Source: Geobacter sp.
GTDB taxonomy: Bacteria; Desulfobacterota; Desulfuromonadia; Geobacterales; Pseudopelobacteraceae
Reading direction: 5' to 3'
DNA length: 32,078 nucleotides
NCBI GenBank assembly: GCA_009886055.1
Contig: VFJM01000238.1
Coordinates: 1 to 32,078, forward strand
Shown in pieces: positions 1 to 9,750 of this stretch. The notes below the pieces were generated by a model, which did not search any database, was not told the origin of the DNA, and saw only the letters and a program-made list of their open reading frames with translations. Made by a program: the position numbers and the translations under genes. Each line of letters begins with the position of its first letter. Positions within the stretch are counted from its first letter, which is position 1.

Positions 1-229
1 GGTACAAGCTTGCAATTCAAGCATGGCAGCGGTTGCCATTGATGTTAACGAATCTTCTGGGGCCGCATATTGTGCGCTGCATACCGTAGAAATTAATACG
101 AGCGTTTTTCAACCCCGTTCCGGCTTGACACGAAAAGACACCATTCAAGTAGTACAACACCGGCTTCTTGTTTCAGGCTGCCATTTCATAAGGTTTTTTG
201 TCCAATCAGATTGAGTGAAATACGTTCAA
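1..229. other. Gap upstream of bioB, no gene supported
   Basis: No convincing gene lies here. A + strand frame at 23-214 has no recognisable motif and no good ribosome binding site. On the - strand a frame open to the window edge (about 108 to 1) reads KTLVLISTVCSAQYAA, which resembles the core of a secretion signal. However, a TGA lies directly before it and the first ATG in that frame (37-39) has no ribosome binding site. It would be a gene only if there were a frameshift in the A5 run near 106-110. Confidence 0.4.
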
Positions 230-261
230 TTGTTAACCTGCGGATTACGGCAGGTTGACAA
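230..261 (+). promoter_or_regulatory. BirA (biotin repressor) operator upstream of bioB
   Basis: TTGTTAACC (230-238), a 14-base spacer, then GGTTGACAA (253-261). The half-sites are inverted and match at 8 of 9 positions. This is the known architecture of BirA operators (TTGTAAACC / GGTTTACAA with about 14-16 bases between). It lies 39 bases before the bioB start, where bound BirA-biotinyl-AMP would block transcription of bioB-bioD. The exact -10/-35 hexamers are not clear. Position and symmetry make the assignment strong; regulation itself is inferred. Confidence 0.85.
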
Positions 262-300
262 TGCGCGCGTGCTGTGCTATCGAAAGCCCGGAGGTAGCAC

Positions 301-2024
<1,724 letters not shown>

Positions 2025-2026
2025 AC

Positions 2027-2095
2027 AAATCCCCCCTGGCCCCCCTTTAAAAAGTTGGGGATTTTAAAGCCTCCCCCTATCCAAAGGGGGGGAGG
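2027..2095. repeat. C/G-rich double palindrome at the bioD/sulP convergent junction
   Basis: Two inverted repeats lie side by side. The first pairs AAATCCCC (2027-2034) with GGGGATTT (2057-2064). The second pairs CCTCCCCC (2070-2077) with GGGGGAGG (2088-2095). The style (blocks of C, a short TTTAAAAA or CCAAA centre, blocks of G) is that of short dispersed palindromes I remember from several bacterial genomes, including Geobacter relatives. That recollection was not checked. The second palindrome lies inside the 3' end of the SulP gene. The first ends in TTTT and could serve as a weak terminator for bioD. Confidence 0.6.
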
Positions 2096-3779
2096 CTTCC
2101 CGTTCAAAATCCTCAACGATATCTGCAAGCGCCGTATGTCTGCTGACCCCACCCAATGATTCACTGATGCCGGTTGCACGCAGGATCTCACGCACCTCTG
2201 CATGCGCTTCGGCGACTCTGAACTGGATTCCTTCCCGTTCCAGTTCTTCTTCAAGCTGCTGCAGCATTCTGGCGCCGGCCGCATCGATATACGGCGATGT
2301 CGAAAGGTCGCAAACTGCCAGCCTGACGGCTGTTCTCTCACGGTGAATCGCCTCTAGCACGGTTGAATTGACGGCATCAACGTTGAAATAGAGCAGGGGC
2401 GCCTCAATCCGGAACACAAACAGCCCGGGGAATCGCTCGTTGCTGGTATGACGCTCCGCGTCGCTGAATCGTGAGCTGCCGGGTATCCTGCCGAGTACGG
2501 CAACATGCGGTTTGGCCATCATCCGGAGCAGGAAGAGGATCGAGGCAATTGCTGAAACCGTGACCCCCTTCAAAATTCCGAGCAGCAGCACTCCCGTAAA
2601 TGCGACCAGAGCAACGTTGAACTCAAGCCTGCTGATTCGCCACAAACGCTTGAAATCATCTATTTTGACAAAACTTGACACCGCCACCAGAATTATAGCG
2701 GCAAGGACGGTATCGGGAAGGTTGCGGAGCAGATCGGTCAGAAAGAAGAGCACCATTACGAGTGTGATCGACGCGAAGATCAGCGAAAGCGGTGTCCGTG
2801 CGCCTGCCTTTTCATTAACCGCCGACTGCGATAATCCCCCCGCAACCGGGTAGCCGTGTCCGAGCGCCGCGATCAGATTTGCGGCCCCCAACCCCAGAAG
2901 TTCCTGGCGGGGATCGACGGTGTAGAAGTGTTTTGCGGCAAATGTGCGTGCCGCAGCGATGCTCTCGACGTATGAGAGCAGAAAACAGGCAAAAGCCAGT
3001 TCAAGCAAACCTTCTATATGCTCGACATGAAAGGAGGGTACCCCAAGGGACGGTAATTCTGATGGAATGGGTCCCACGACGCTGACACCCAGTTCAGCCA
3101 GTCCGAAAATTGAAACGATGCCGGTTGAGAATATGACGACGGCCAATGCCACCGGTCGGCCCGGCAACAGCCTGTTTCCGGCAAACAGCAGCAGGAGTGA
3201 GCCGGCCCCGAGGGCCATAACCGTTGTATTTGCGCTCCCCAGTTGTTGAACGATGACGATCAGCCGCTCTGAAAAACTCCCCCCCCCTCCGGTTATCCCA
3301 AGCAGTATGGGAAGTTGCATGGAGGCGATGCTTAACGCCGCTCCGGCTTTGAATCCCAGCAGGATGGATTCTGAAATGAAATTGACGAATGAACTGAGGC
3401 GCATGATCCAGGCCAGAATGCAGAAAACTGCCACCATGCCGGCGGTCATGGCGGCTATGGCGGCATAACTGGAAGGGTCACCAGCCGCCATTCCTCCGAC
3501 AACGCTGGCAACCATGACTGAGATTGCAGCAGTCGGGCCGATTGACAGATGACGCGACGAGGCGAACGGCGCGTAGGCTATGCCGCTGAATATATAGCAG
3601 TAGAGCCCCGCCTGCGGGGTCAGTCCGGCCAGTGTGGAGTACGCCATCGCAACCGGCACGGCATACGCCGCAACGGTTACCCCGGCAATAACGTCCGGCC
3701 AGAGCCAGGCGATCTGATAGCGAGGCAGCCAGTCAAGAACAGGGATCAGTTGCTTCAGCCGTCGTAGCCTGCTTTTCAT
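2064..3779 (-). CDS. SulP-family anion transporter with STAS domain
   Basis: Inner-membrane transporter of the SulP/SLC26 family. Known members carry sulfate, bicarbonate or other anions, and the substrate cannot be read from sequence. Of 571 residues, about 25-410 are strongly hydrophobic with many membrane spans. They include the family signature region near 41-90 (PVAMAYSTLAGLTPQAGLY, then SSRHLSIGPTAAIS). Residues about 440-555 form a cytoplasmic STAS domain (AVCDLSTSPYIDAAGARML). The ATG at 3779 has only a weak upstream AGG. The last residues (PPLDRGRL) are encoded by a C/G-rich palindrome and may be an acquired tail. The gene is divergent from the sulfhydrylase gene at 4031, so a sulfur role is possible, but this is inference. 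A structured repeat lies just upstream in the same orientation. Confidence 0.92.
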   Translation of the reverse strand: MKSRLRRLKQLIPVLDWLPRYQIAWLWPDVIAGVTVAAYAVPVAMAYSTLAGLTPQAGLYCYIFSGIAYAPFASSRHLSIGPTAAISVMVASVVGGMAAGDPSSYAAIAAMTAGMVAVFCILAWIMRLSSFVNFISESILLGFKAGAALSIASMQLPILLGITGGGGSFSERLIVIVQQLGSANTTVMALGAGSLLLLFAGNRLLPGRPVALAVVIFSTGIVSIFGLAELGVSVVGPIPSELPSLGVPSFHVEHIEGLLELAFACFLLSYVESIAAARTFAAKHFYTVDPRQELLGLGAANLIAALGHGYPVAGGLSQSAVNEKAGARTPLSLIFASITLVMVLFFLTDLLRNLPDTVLAAIILVAVSSFVKIDDFKRLWRISRLEFNVALVAFTGVLLLGILKGVTVSAIASILFLLRMMAKPHVAVLGRIPGSSRFSDAERHTSNERFPGLFVFRIEAPLLYFNVDAVNSTVLEAIHRERTAVRLAVCDLSTSPYIDAAGARMLQQLEEELEREGIQFRVAEAHAEVREILRATGISESLGGVSRHTALADIVEDFEREASPPLDRGRL

Positions 3780-3801
3780 GGTTCATGGCCTATCATCGTT
3801 T

Positions 3802-3876
3802 TAGTAAGTTAGAAGTTATTTTCTGCGCTTTTCCTGCAGAAAACAACTTCGTTAGCACTTATCCTGTTTATAAGGG
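3802..3876 (-). repeat. Structured intergenic repeat, copy 1
   Basis: Read on the - strand: 5' hairpin CCTTATAAACAGG, then ATAAGTGCTAACG, then a stem GAAGTTGTTTTCTGC / GCAGAAAATAACTTC separated by AGGAAAAGC, and the end TAACTTACTA. The stem pairs at 14 of 15 positions, and the remaining position is a G-U. It is the same family as the copies at 9289, 29283, 29362, 30590, 31825 and 31899. It ends 22 bases before the SulP start codon, in the sense orientation of that gene. Confidence 0.85.
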
Positions 3877-3963
3877 TTAGGGGAGTTAGTCAATGGCAGA
3901 GTGCCTCCAGGATTCAGAAGCGTGAGGCGCTGCTGTCGCTTCGTATCGCTGAAAGAAATGATC

Positions 3964-3993
3964 TTGACTCCTTTACGTGTAAACAGGTATTGT
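3964..3993 (+). promoter_or_regulatory. Candidate sigma-70 promoter for the sulfhydrylase gene
   Basis: TTGACT at 3964-3969, an 18-base spacer and TATTGT at 3988-3993, leaving a leader of about 30 bases before the ATG at 4031. The leader is too short for a SAM riboswitch and shows no such fold. The match is reasonable but untested. Confidence 0.5.
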
Positions 3994-4009
3994 CTTTATA
4001 TAAATATAG

Positions 4010-5317
<1,308 letters not shown>

Positions 5318-5341
5318 TTCAGCTTCTTTTTTCTCGAATGC

Positions 5342-5372
5342 ATGGGCAACCCTTGTGGTTGCCCATTTTTTT
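5342..5372 (+). terminator. Rho-independent terminator after the MetY-type gene
   Basis: ATGGGCAACC (5342-5351), a five-base loop, GGTTGCCCAT (5357-5366), then a run of seven T. Perfect ten-base stem. Confidence 0.93.
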
Positions 5373-5400
5373 GTGTAGTATTGCCCGGAAATATCTTGAA

Positions 5401-5439
5401 GCTGATGCCGATCAGCAATCGGAATTGTTTTCTGATCAG
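5401..5439 (+). promoter_or_regulatory. Possible alternating hairpins in the queD leader
   Basis: GCTGAT-GCCG-ATCAGC (5401-5416) is a six-base stem with a four-base loop. CTGATCAG (5432-5439) is a palindrome that could pair with either arm and runs into the ribosome binding site GAGGAG. No preQ1 riboswitch consensus is visible. A regulatory role is only a suggestion. Confidence 0.3.
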
Positions 5440-5453
5440 AGGAGTCGTTAAAA

Positions 5454-5822
5454 ATGTACATGCTGACGATACGTACCAGTTTTGCCGCTGCGCATAACCT
5501 GAAAAATTATCAGGGGGATTGCGAAAATCTGCATGGCCATAACTGGAAAGTCGAGGTAGCGGTCACGGCGGTGGAATTGGACAAGGCCGGTCTGGGTATA
5601 GATTTCAAGGTGCTGAAGCGTGAAGCCGGCGCGATAATAAACGAACTCGATCATAAATATCTTAATGACAATCCTGCCTTCCGTGATATTTCCCCGTCAT
5701 CGGAGCATATCTCGAAATATCTCTATCAGCGCATCTCCGAGCGCCTGAATAACGACAACATCAAAGTCGATTCAATTACCGTCTGGGAGTCTGACAACGC
5801 ATCCGCACGCTATTATGAGTGA
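5454..5822 (+). CDS. queD: 6-carboxy-tetrahydropterin synthase QueD
   Basis: Converts dihydroneopterin triphosphate to 6-carboxy-5,6,7,8-tetrahydropterin, the second step of queuosine (7-deazaguanine) synthesis. The protein has 122 residues, typical for bacterial QueD. Zinc histidines are His14 (SFAAAHNL), His27 and His29 (CENLHGH); the catalytic cysteine is Cys23. ELDHKYLND near residue 61 and the C-terminal WES glutamate are also present. The ATG has GAGGAG upstream. It overlaps queE by eight bases, so the two are translationally coupled. queC and queF are not in the window. Confidence 0.94.
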   Translation: MYMLTIRTSFAAAHNLKNYQGDCENLHGHNWKVEVAVTAVELDKAGLGIDFKVLKREAGAIINELDHKYLNDNPAFRDISPSSEHISKYLYQRISERLNNDNIKVDSITVWESDNASARYYE

Positions 5823-6564
5823 TCCGGTATATGTCAGTGAAATATTTTCATCCATCCAGGGCGAAGGGATGCTGGCGGGGCGCAGACAGATTTTTGTGCG
5901 TCTGATGGAATGTAATCTTGACTGCCGCTATTGCGACACCAACTTTAAAAAATCAGATATCTGCCGTCTGGAATCGAAGCCCGGTTCAGGCACATTCCTT
6001 GATCTTCCGCAGCCGATGCCGCTGCATAAAATGTCCGCCATAGTAAAGGACTGGCTCTTGCAGCTGCCGGGTGCGCATCATTCGATAAGTTTTACGGGGG
6101 GGGAGCCGCTTCTGTATGCGGATACTCTTGCAGAGTGGTTTCCTGAAATAAGAAAATTGCTTCCGATTCACCTTGAAACAAACGGCACCATGCACATCGC
6201 TCTTCAGCGTGTAAAACAGCACGTAGACTATATCAGCATGGACATGAAGCTTCCATCGACCGCCGGTTGCACTGAGCAGTTGTGGGACCTGCATGCCCTT
6301 TTTCTACGCGAGGCGCACGGTAGCGCTGTTTCCGTAAAAATTGTGGTGGGTGAGTTGACATCTGATCCTGAAATTCAGCAGGTGTGCGATACGATATCTT
6401 CGGTTAACGCGGCACTGCCGCTCTTCCTGCAGCCGTTGTCGTTGCCGGACGGCACTGTCGGAATTACCGCTGCCCATATTTTCCATCTTCAGGAACTGGC
6501 ATCGTCCCGTCTGCCTGATGTGCGGGTAATTCCTCAAATGCATAAGTTGCTGGGCGCGCTTTGA
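5815..6564 (+). CDS. queE: 7-carboxy-7-deazaguanine synthase QueE
   Basis: Radical SAM enzyme that rearranges 6-carboxytetrahydropterin, the product of QueD, to 7-carboxy-7-deazaguanine. The protein has 249 residues. The N-terminal VSEIFSSIQGEGMLAGRRQIFVRL is the QueE hallmark, followed by the cluster motif CNLDCRYC at Cys33, Cys37 and Cys40. FTGGEPLLY near 94 is the SAM-binding GGE motif. The ATG at 5815 lies inside the end of queD. The gene ends in TGA overlapping the TTG start of the next gene. Confidence 0.94.
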   Translation: MSDPVYVSEIFSSIQGEGMLAGRRQIFVRLMECNLDCRYCDTNFKKSDICRLESKPGSGTFLDLPQPMPLHKMSAIVKDWLLQLPGAHHSISFTGGEPLLYADTLAEWFPEIRKLLPIHLETNGTMHIALQRVKQHVDYISMDMKLPSTAGCTEQLWDLHALFLREAHGSAVSVKIVVGELTSDPEIQQVCDTISSVNAALPLFLQPLSLPDGTVGITAAHIFHLQELASSRLPDVRVIPQMHKLLGAL

Positions 6565-6941
6565 TTATTGAAACGATTACACTGGATTCAGGTCTCTGCA
6601 TTACGCTGATTGATCAAACCCGGCACTATTTTGGCGGCTATTTTCATGTCAAAGTGCTTGCATATTGTGATATTCCACTGCAGCAGAGCTATTTTGAAAA
6701 TGATGCCGAATTCAGCCGTGCCGTAGATAAAATAGGAACGTCTGTAAGGTTTGAACGGGTTCTCGAAAAAATGGCCGTTCCCGAATCCGGAATAGAATCA
6801 GTCCGGAGTCAGTTGACTCAGGCCTTTCATGAAACGAGCAGAAGCTATCTATCAATCCCCGATTTTGCTCCCCGTTTTGTTCGGAGCGAGTATCGGAAGC
6901 GAGTAAAAAAATCCCCCGACATTCGAAGTTCACGAGTGTAA
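6561..6941 (+). CDS. Small protein of unknown function between queE and rlmD
   Basis: I do not recognise the family. It has 126 residues, is soluble, with no signal peptide, membrane span or metal motif. It has a hydrophobic beta-rich start (ETITLDSGLCITLID) and conserved-looking stretches HYFGGYFHVKVLAYCDIPL and MAVPESGIESVR, and a basic tail. The only in-frame start near the beginning is the TTG at 6561, which overlaps the queE stop (TTGA). There is no clear ribosome binding site, so coupled translation is likely. The stop at 6939-6941 lies one base before the GTG of the next gene. Full overlap on both sides argues that it is real and part of the same transcript. Confidence 0.75.
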   Translation: MIIETITLDSGLCITLIDQTRHYFGGYFHVKVLAYCDIPLQQSYFENDAEFSRAVDKIGTSVRFERVLEKMAVPESGIESVRSQLTQAFHETSRSYLSIPDFAPRFVRSEYRKRVKKSPDIRSSRV

Positions 6942-6942
6942 T

Positions 6943-8256
6943 GTGCCATTACCCATAGCAACTATTGATAAACTTGCCTTTGGTGGCAATGGTGTATGCC
7001 GGATTGACGGCAAAGTCTGTTTTGTCCCATTCAGTTGTCCGGGAGATGAAGTATCGCTTCGAGTAACGGCCCAGAAAAAATCGTATTGCACGGCTTCAAT
7101 ATCCGAGATAATACACCCTTCTCCTTTTAGAACCGTTCCGGTATGTTCAATATTTGGCGCTTGTGGAGGCTGCAACTGGCAACATGTCAGCTATCCTGCC
7201 CAGCTTGAGCAGAAACGGAGTATCCTGGCTGAAACCATCTGGAGAGGGGCTCGCGTCCCGGCAGATTTGATCGATGATGTTGTGCCGGCATCATCGCAGT
7301 ATGGCTACCGGAGTCGCCTTCAGTTCAAGGTTTCTGCCGGTAATGGAAAGCTTCGCATCGGCTTTTACCGTCAAGGTTCGCATAAGGTGGAGGATGCAGC
7401 AGAGGGGTGCCCCATAGCCGCTCCCGTCATCAATCAGGTGCTGGCATGTTGCAGATCCGTACTCCAGTCTTATCCCGGGGTTGAGTCGATCTCTCAGCTC
7501 AGTATTGATGCCGGTGACAGCGGGGTGGTTGTCGTCATACATCATGACGGGAGAGCGGCTTCGAAGCACAGGAGCTATTTTATCGATCGCTCCGGCGATT
7601 TTGGACCATGCACGGGACTTTTTCTTAAAACGGATAATCAGCCGAACGGTGAAAAATTGTGGGGCAGCTCCGAAATATCCTATCGCATGAACCGGGCTGA
7701 CGCTGAGCAGAATCAGGTGGTGCTTACGTATCCACCCGGCGGATTTGCGCAGGTGCATCAACTGCAGAATATTTCCATGCTGTCCGTTGTCAGGCGACTG
7801 GGGGGGTTTACCTCTACTGATCATCTCCTTGATCTGTATTGCGGCAATGGTAATTTTTCGATTCCTCTGGCCACCGAAGTCGCCTCAGTGGTTGGAATTG
7901 AGGGGAATGCCGATTCAATTCGGGCCGCTGAATTTAACAGGGAACTCAACAAGGTTGCAAATGCCGGGTTTTTTTGTGATGATGTCGCTTCCGGTGTTCG
8001 TCGTCTTGTTGACCAGGGCCGAAGTTTTGACGCTGTGTTGCTTGATCCGCCACGCTCCGGCGCCGGAGATGCAGTTTCCGGCATTGTTCGTCTGCAACCG
8101 AATAAAATTATCTATGCTTCGTGTGATCCGAGTACACTTGCGCGGGATTGCGGGTTGCTGTCCGGTTGCGGCTACAGCGTTGTCAGGTCCGTTCCGATCG
8201 ATATGTTTCCCCAGACCTACCATATTGAAAGCGTTACATTGCTCAGCAGATCATAG
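6943..8256 (+). CDS. rlmD: 23S rRNA (uracil-5-)-methyltransferase, RlmD/RumA type
   Basis: SAM-dependent methylation of a uridine in 23S rRNA. Of 437 residues, about 1-55 form a TRAM domain. The [4Fe-4S] cysteines are Cys68, Cys74 and Cys77 (CSIFGACGGC) and Cys156. The SAM motif LDLYCGNGNFSIPLA is at about 296-310, LLDPPRSGAG at about 366-375, and the catalytic cysteine Cys394 is in YASCDPSTLARDC. The iron-sulfur cysteines separate it from TrmA. The start is GTG at 6943, one base after the preceding stop, without a strong ribosome binding site. Whether it methylates U1939 or another uridine cannot be told from sequence. Confidence 0.92.
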   Translation: MPLPIATIDKLAFGGNGVCRIDGKVCFVPFSCPGDEVSLRVTAQKKSYCTASISEIIHPSPFRTVPVCSIFGACGGCNWQHVSYPAQLEQKRSILAETIWRGARVPADLIDDVVPASSQYGYRSRLQFKVSAGNGKLRIGFYRQGSHKVEDAAEGCPIAAPVINQVLACCRSVLQSYPGVESISQLSIDAGDSGVVVVIHHDGRAASKHRSYFIDRSGDFGPCTGLFLKTDNQPNGEKLWGSSEISYRMNRADAEQNQVVLTYPPGGFAQVHQLQNISMLSVVRRLGGFTSTDHLLDLYCGNGNFSIPLATEVASVVGIEGNADSIRAAEFNRELNKVANAGFFCDDVASGVRRLVDQGRSFDAVLLDPPRSGAGDAVSGIVRLQPNKIIYASCDPSTLARDCGLLSGCGYSVVRSVPIDMFPQTYHIESVTLLSRS

Positions 8257-8268
8257 AAAGGCACTCTT

Positions 8269-9291
8269 GTGAATTTTATCAGCCGGCTGTTTTCAAAGTC
8301 CCCATCCGATTTATTGGCCAAGGGCGACAAATATATGGAGTCAGAAAGTTTTTTTGAAGCCAGAACGTCCTATGAGGATGGCTTGAAGCTCTGTTCCGGC
8401 GAAGCCGGTGGAGGCGATCTGAAAATTCTTTTTTCAGAGAAAATAGATGCCGCCAATCGGAGGCTGGCCGAGCGTAATCTTCATGAAGCCGAGTCTGCAT
8501 ATTCGCGTGGGGATGCAGACAAGGCGATTGACCATCTTGAGCTTGTAAAAACACTGACTTATGATCCGGATTTACGGGAAAAGGCGGAGATATTACTTCT
8601 CAATTTTTCGCAGTCGGACAGTGCTCACGGTGAGCAGGTCAATACCTCGTCATGCGCGTCGTGCGCCGGCTCTCCCGGGGGTGAATGTGCTGACAGCTTG
8701 TTTTCGGATGATTCCCTGCCACCGCTGGAATATTATGAACTACTTATCCATCAATTGCCTGCCGATCAGTATCAGCGCTATGCTGAATTAGGAGAGGATT
8801 TTGCATATGCGTTCGTCGCTGCCAGTCGGGACGAGCATCAAGAGGCGTTGAACGGCTTTGAAAAATGTTCCGATACTCTGCCGCAAGATATCTACCGGTA
8901 TGAAAAAGGGAAAGTTCTTCACCGGCTTGGAAATGATCGTGAGGCAGAACAGCATCTTCGCACAGCAATTCAGCTGAATAGTACTAATTCGCTTGCCTGG
9001 TTTACTCTGGCACTTGTGCTGCGGGAGAGCAATCGTTTTCAGGATGCCCTGATGACAGTAGAAACAATGGTTGCAGAGAATATAATGCCCGAACAGGCTC
9101 TGTTGCTGCGTGCCGATATATGTGAGGCGACCGGGGATCATGAAAGTGCCGTGAATCAGTATGTTGAGTTGCTGCAGACACCGTATGCACGTGCTGCAGC
9201 CGAAAAACTGTATGGAATTCTTCTTGAAATCGGTCGTCCGAATGATGCCGCCGTCATTTATAAAAAATATTTGAATAAATCCTGTCATTAG
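8269..9291 (+). CDS. Tetratricopeptide-repeat protein
   Basis: A 340-residue soluble protein with helical TPR-like repeats in two blocks: residues about 12-105 (DLLAKGDKYMESESFFEART) and about 175-335 (AEQHLRTAIQLNSTNSLAWF). Between them is a linker with a cysteine cluster (CASCAGSPGGEC, near residue 129) that could bind metal. There is no signal peptide, so it is probably cytoplasmic. The GTG at 8269 follows AGAAAGGC 12 bases after the rlmD stop, so it may belong to the same transcript. The TAG stop is the first three bases of a structured repeat copy. TPR proteins are scaffolds; the partner is unknown. Confidence 0.85.
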   Translation: MNFISRLFSKSPSDLLAKGDKYMESESFFEARTSYEDGLKLCSGEAGGGDLKILFSEKIDAANRRLAERNLHEAESAYSRGDADKAIDHLELVKTLTYDPDLREKAEILLLNFSQSDSAHGEQVNTSSCASCAGSPGGECADSLFSDDSLPPLEYYELLIHQLPADQYQRYAELGEDFAYAFVAASRDEHQEALNGFEKCSDTLPQDIYRYEKGKVLHRLGNDREAEQHLRTAIQLNSTNSLAWFTLALVLRESNRFQDALMTVETMVAENIMPEQALLLRADICEATGDHESAVNQYVELLQTPYARAAAEKLYGILLEIGRPNDAAVIYKKYLNKSCH

Positions 9292-9362
9292 TAAGTCAAA
9301 ATTATTAGCTGTGTTGTTTTGCAGAGAATAATTTTGTTAACGCAGGTTCCAGTTTATCAGGG
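9289..9362 (-). repeat. Structured intergenic repeat, copy 2 (decayed)
   Basis: Read on the - strand: CCTGATAAACTGG, then a diverged AACC, then TGCGTTAAC, stem AAAATTATTCTCTG / CAGCTAATAATTTT around an A-rich loop, and the end GACTTACTA. The stem sequence differs completely from copy 1 yet still pairs at 12 of 14 positions. The copy provides the stop codon of the TPR gene and lies 57 bases before the IHF-like gene, in reverse orientation to both. Confidence 0.7.
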
Positions 9363-9419
9363 TCAAGATTGTCCATCGTTGTATTATCAGCCGGTACTTC
9401 TACGAATATGGGGGGGTCT

Positions 9420-9695
9420 ATGAATAAATCAGAGCTTATTGAACAGTTGGCCGTGAAAAAAGATTTACCGATCAAACGGGCAGAAGAGCTTGTCAATCTG
9501 GTTTTCTCTTCTATGGGCGAGGCAATGGTACAGGGTGAACGTATCGAAATTCGTGGCCTGGGTAGTTTTGTTATCAAAGAGTACGGAACGTATACCGGCC
9601 GAAATCCTAAAACAGGTGAGCCGATCAAGGTTAGTCCCAAAAAGCTCCCTTTTTTCAAGGTCGGTAAAGAATTGAAAGAAATGGTACTCGGGTAA
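9420..9695 (+). CDS. Integration host factor beta-like DNA-binding protein (HU/IHF family)
   Basis: Small nucleoid protein that bends DNA; IHF works as an alpha/beta heterodimer and HU as a homo- or heterodimer. The 91 residues are the family length. The start MNKSELIEQLAVKKDLP, the core GERIEIRGLGSFVIKEY, the DNA-intercalating arm with GRNPKTGEPI, and the end FFKVGKELKEMV fit IHF-beta better than HU. The ATG at 9420 with GGGGGGT just upstream is chosen over an earlier ATG at 9369, which lacks a ribosome binding site and would add unrelated residues. No partner gene is nearby. Confidence 0.9.
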   Translation: MNKSELIEQLAVKKDLPIKRAEELVNLVFSSMGEAMVQGERIEIRGLGSFVIKEYGTYTGRNPKTGEPIKVSPKKLPFFKVGKELKEMVLG

Positions 9696-9750
9696 CCACC
9701 CCATGGCTGTATGTTTTCTTGGATTAATAACTACGTCGTTAGGCTGATCA

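Noticed and set aside
23-214. 63-codon frame upstream of bioB
   Set aside because: No ribosome binding site, no recognisable domain, and the sequence looks like non-coding DNA.
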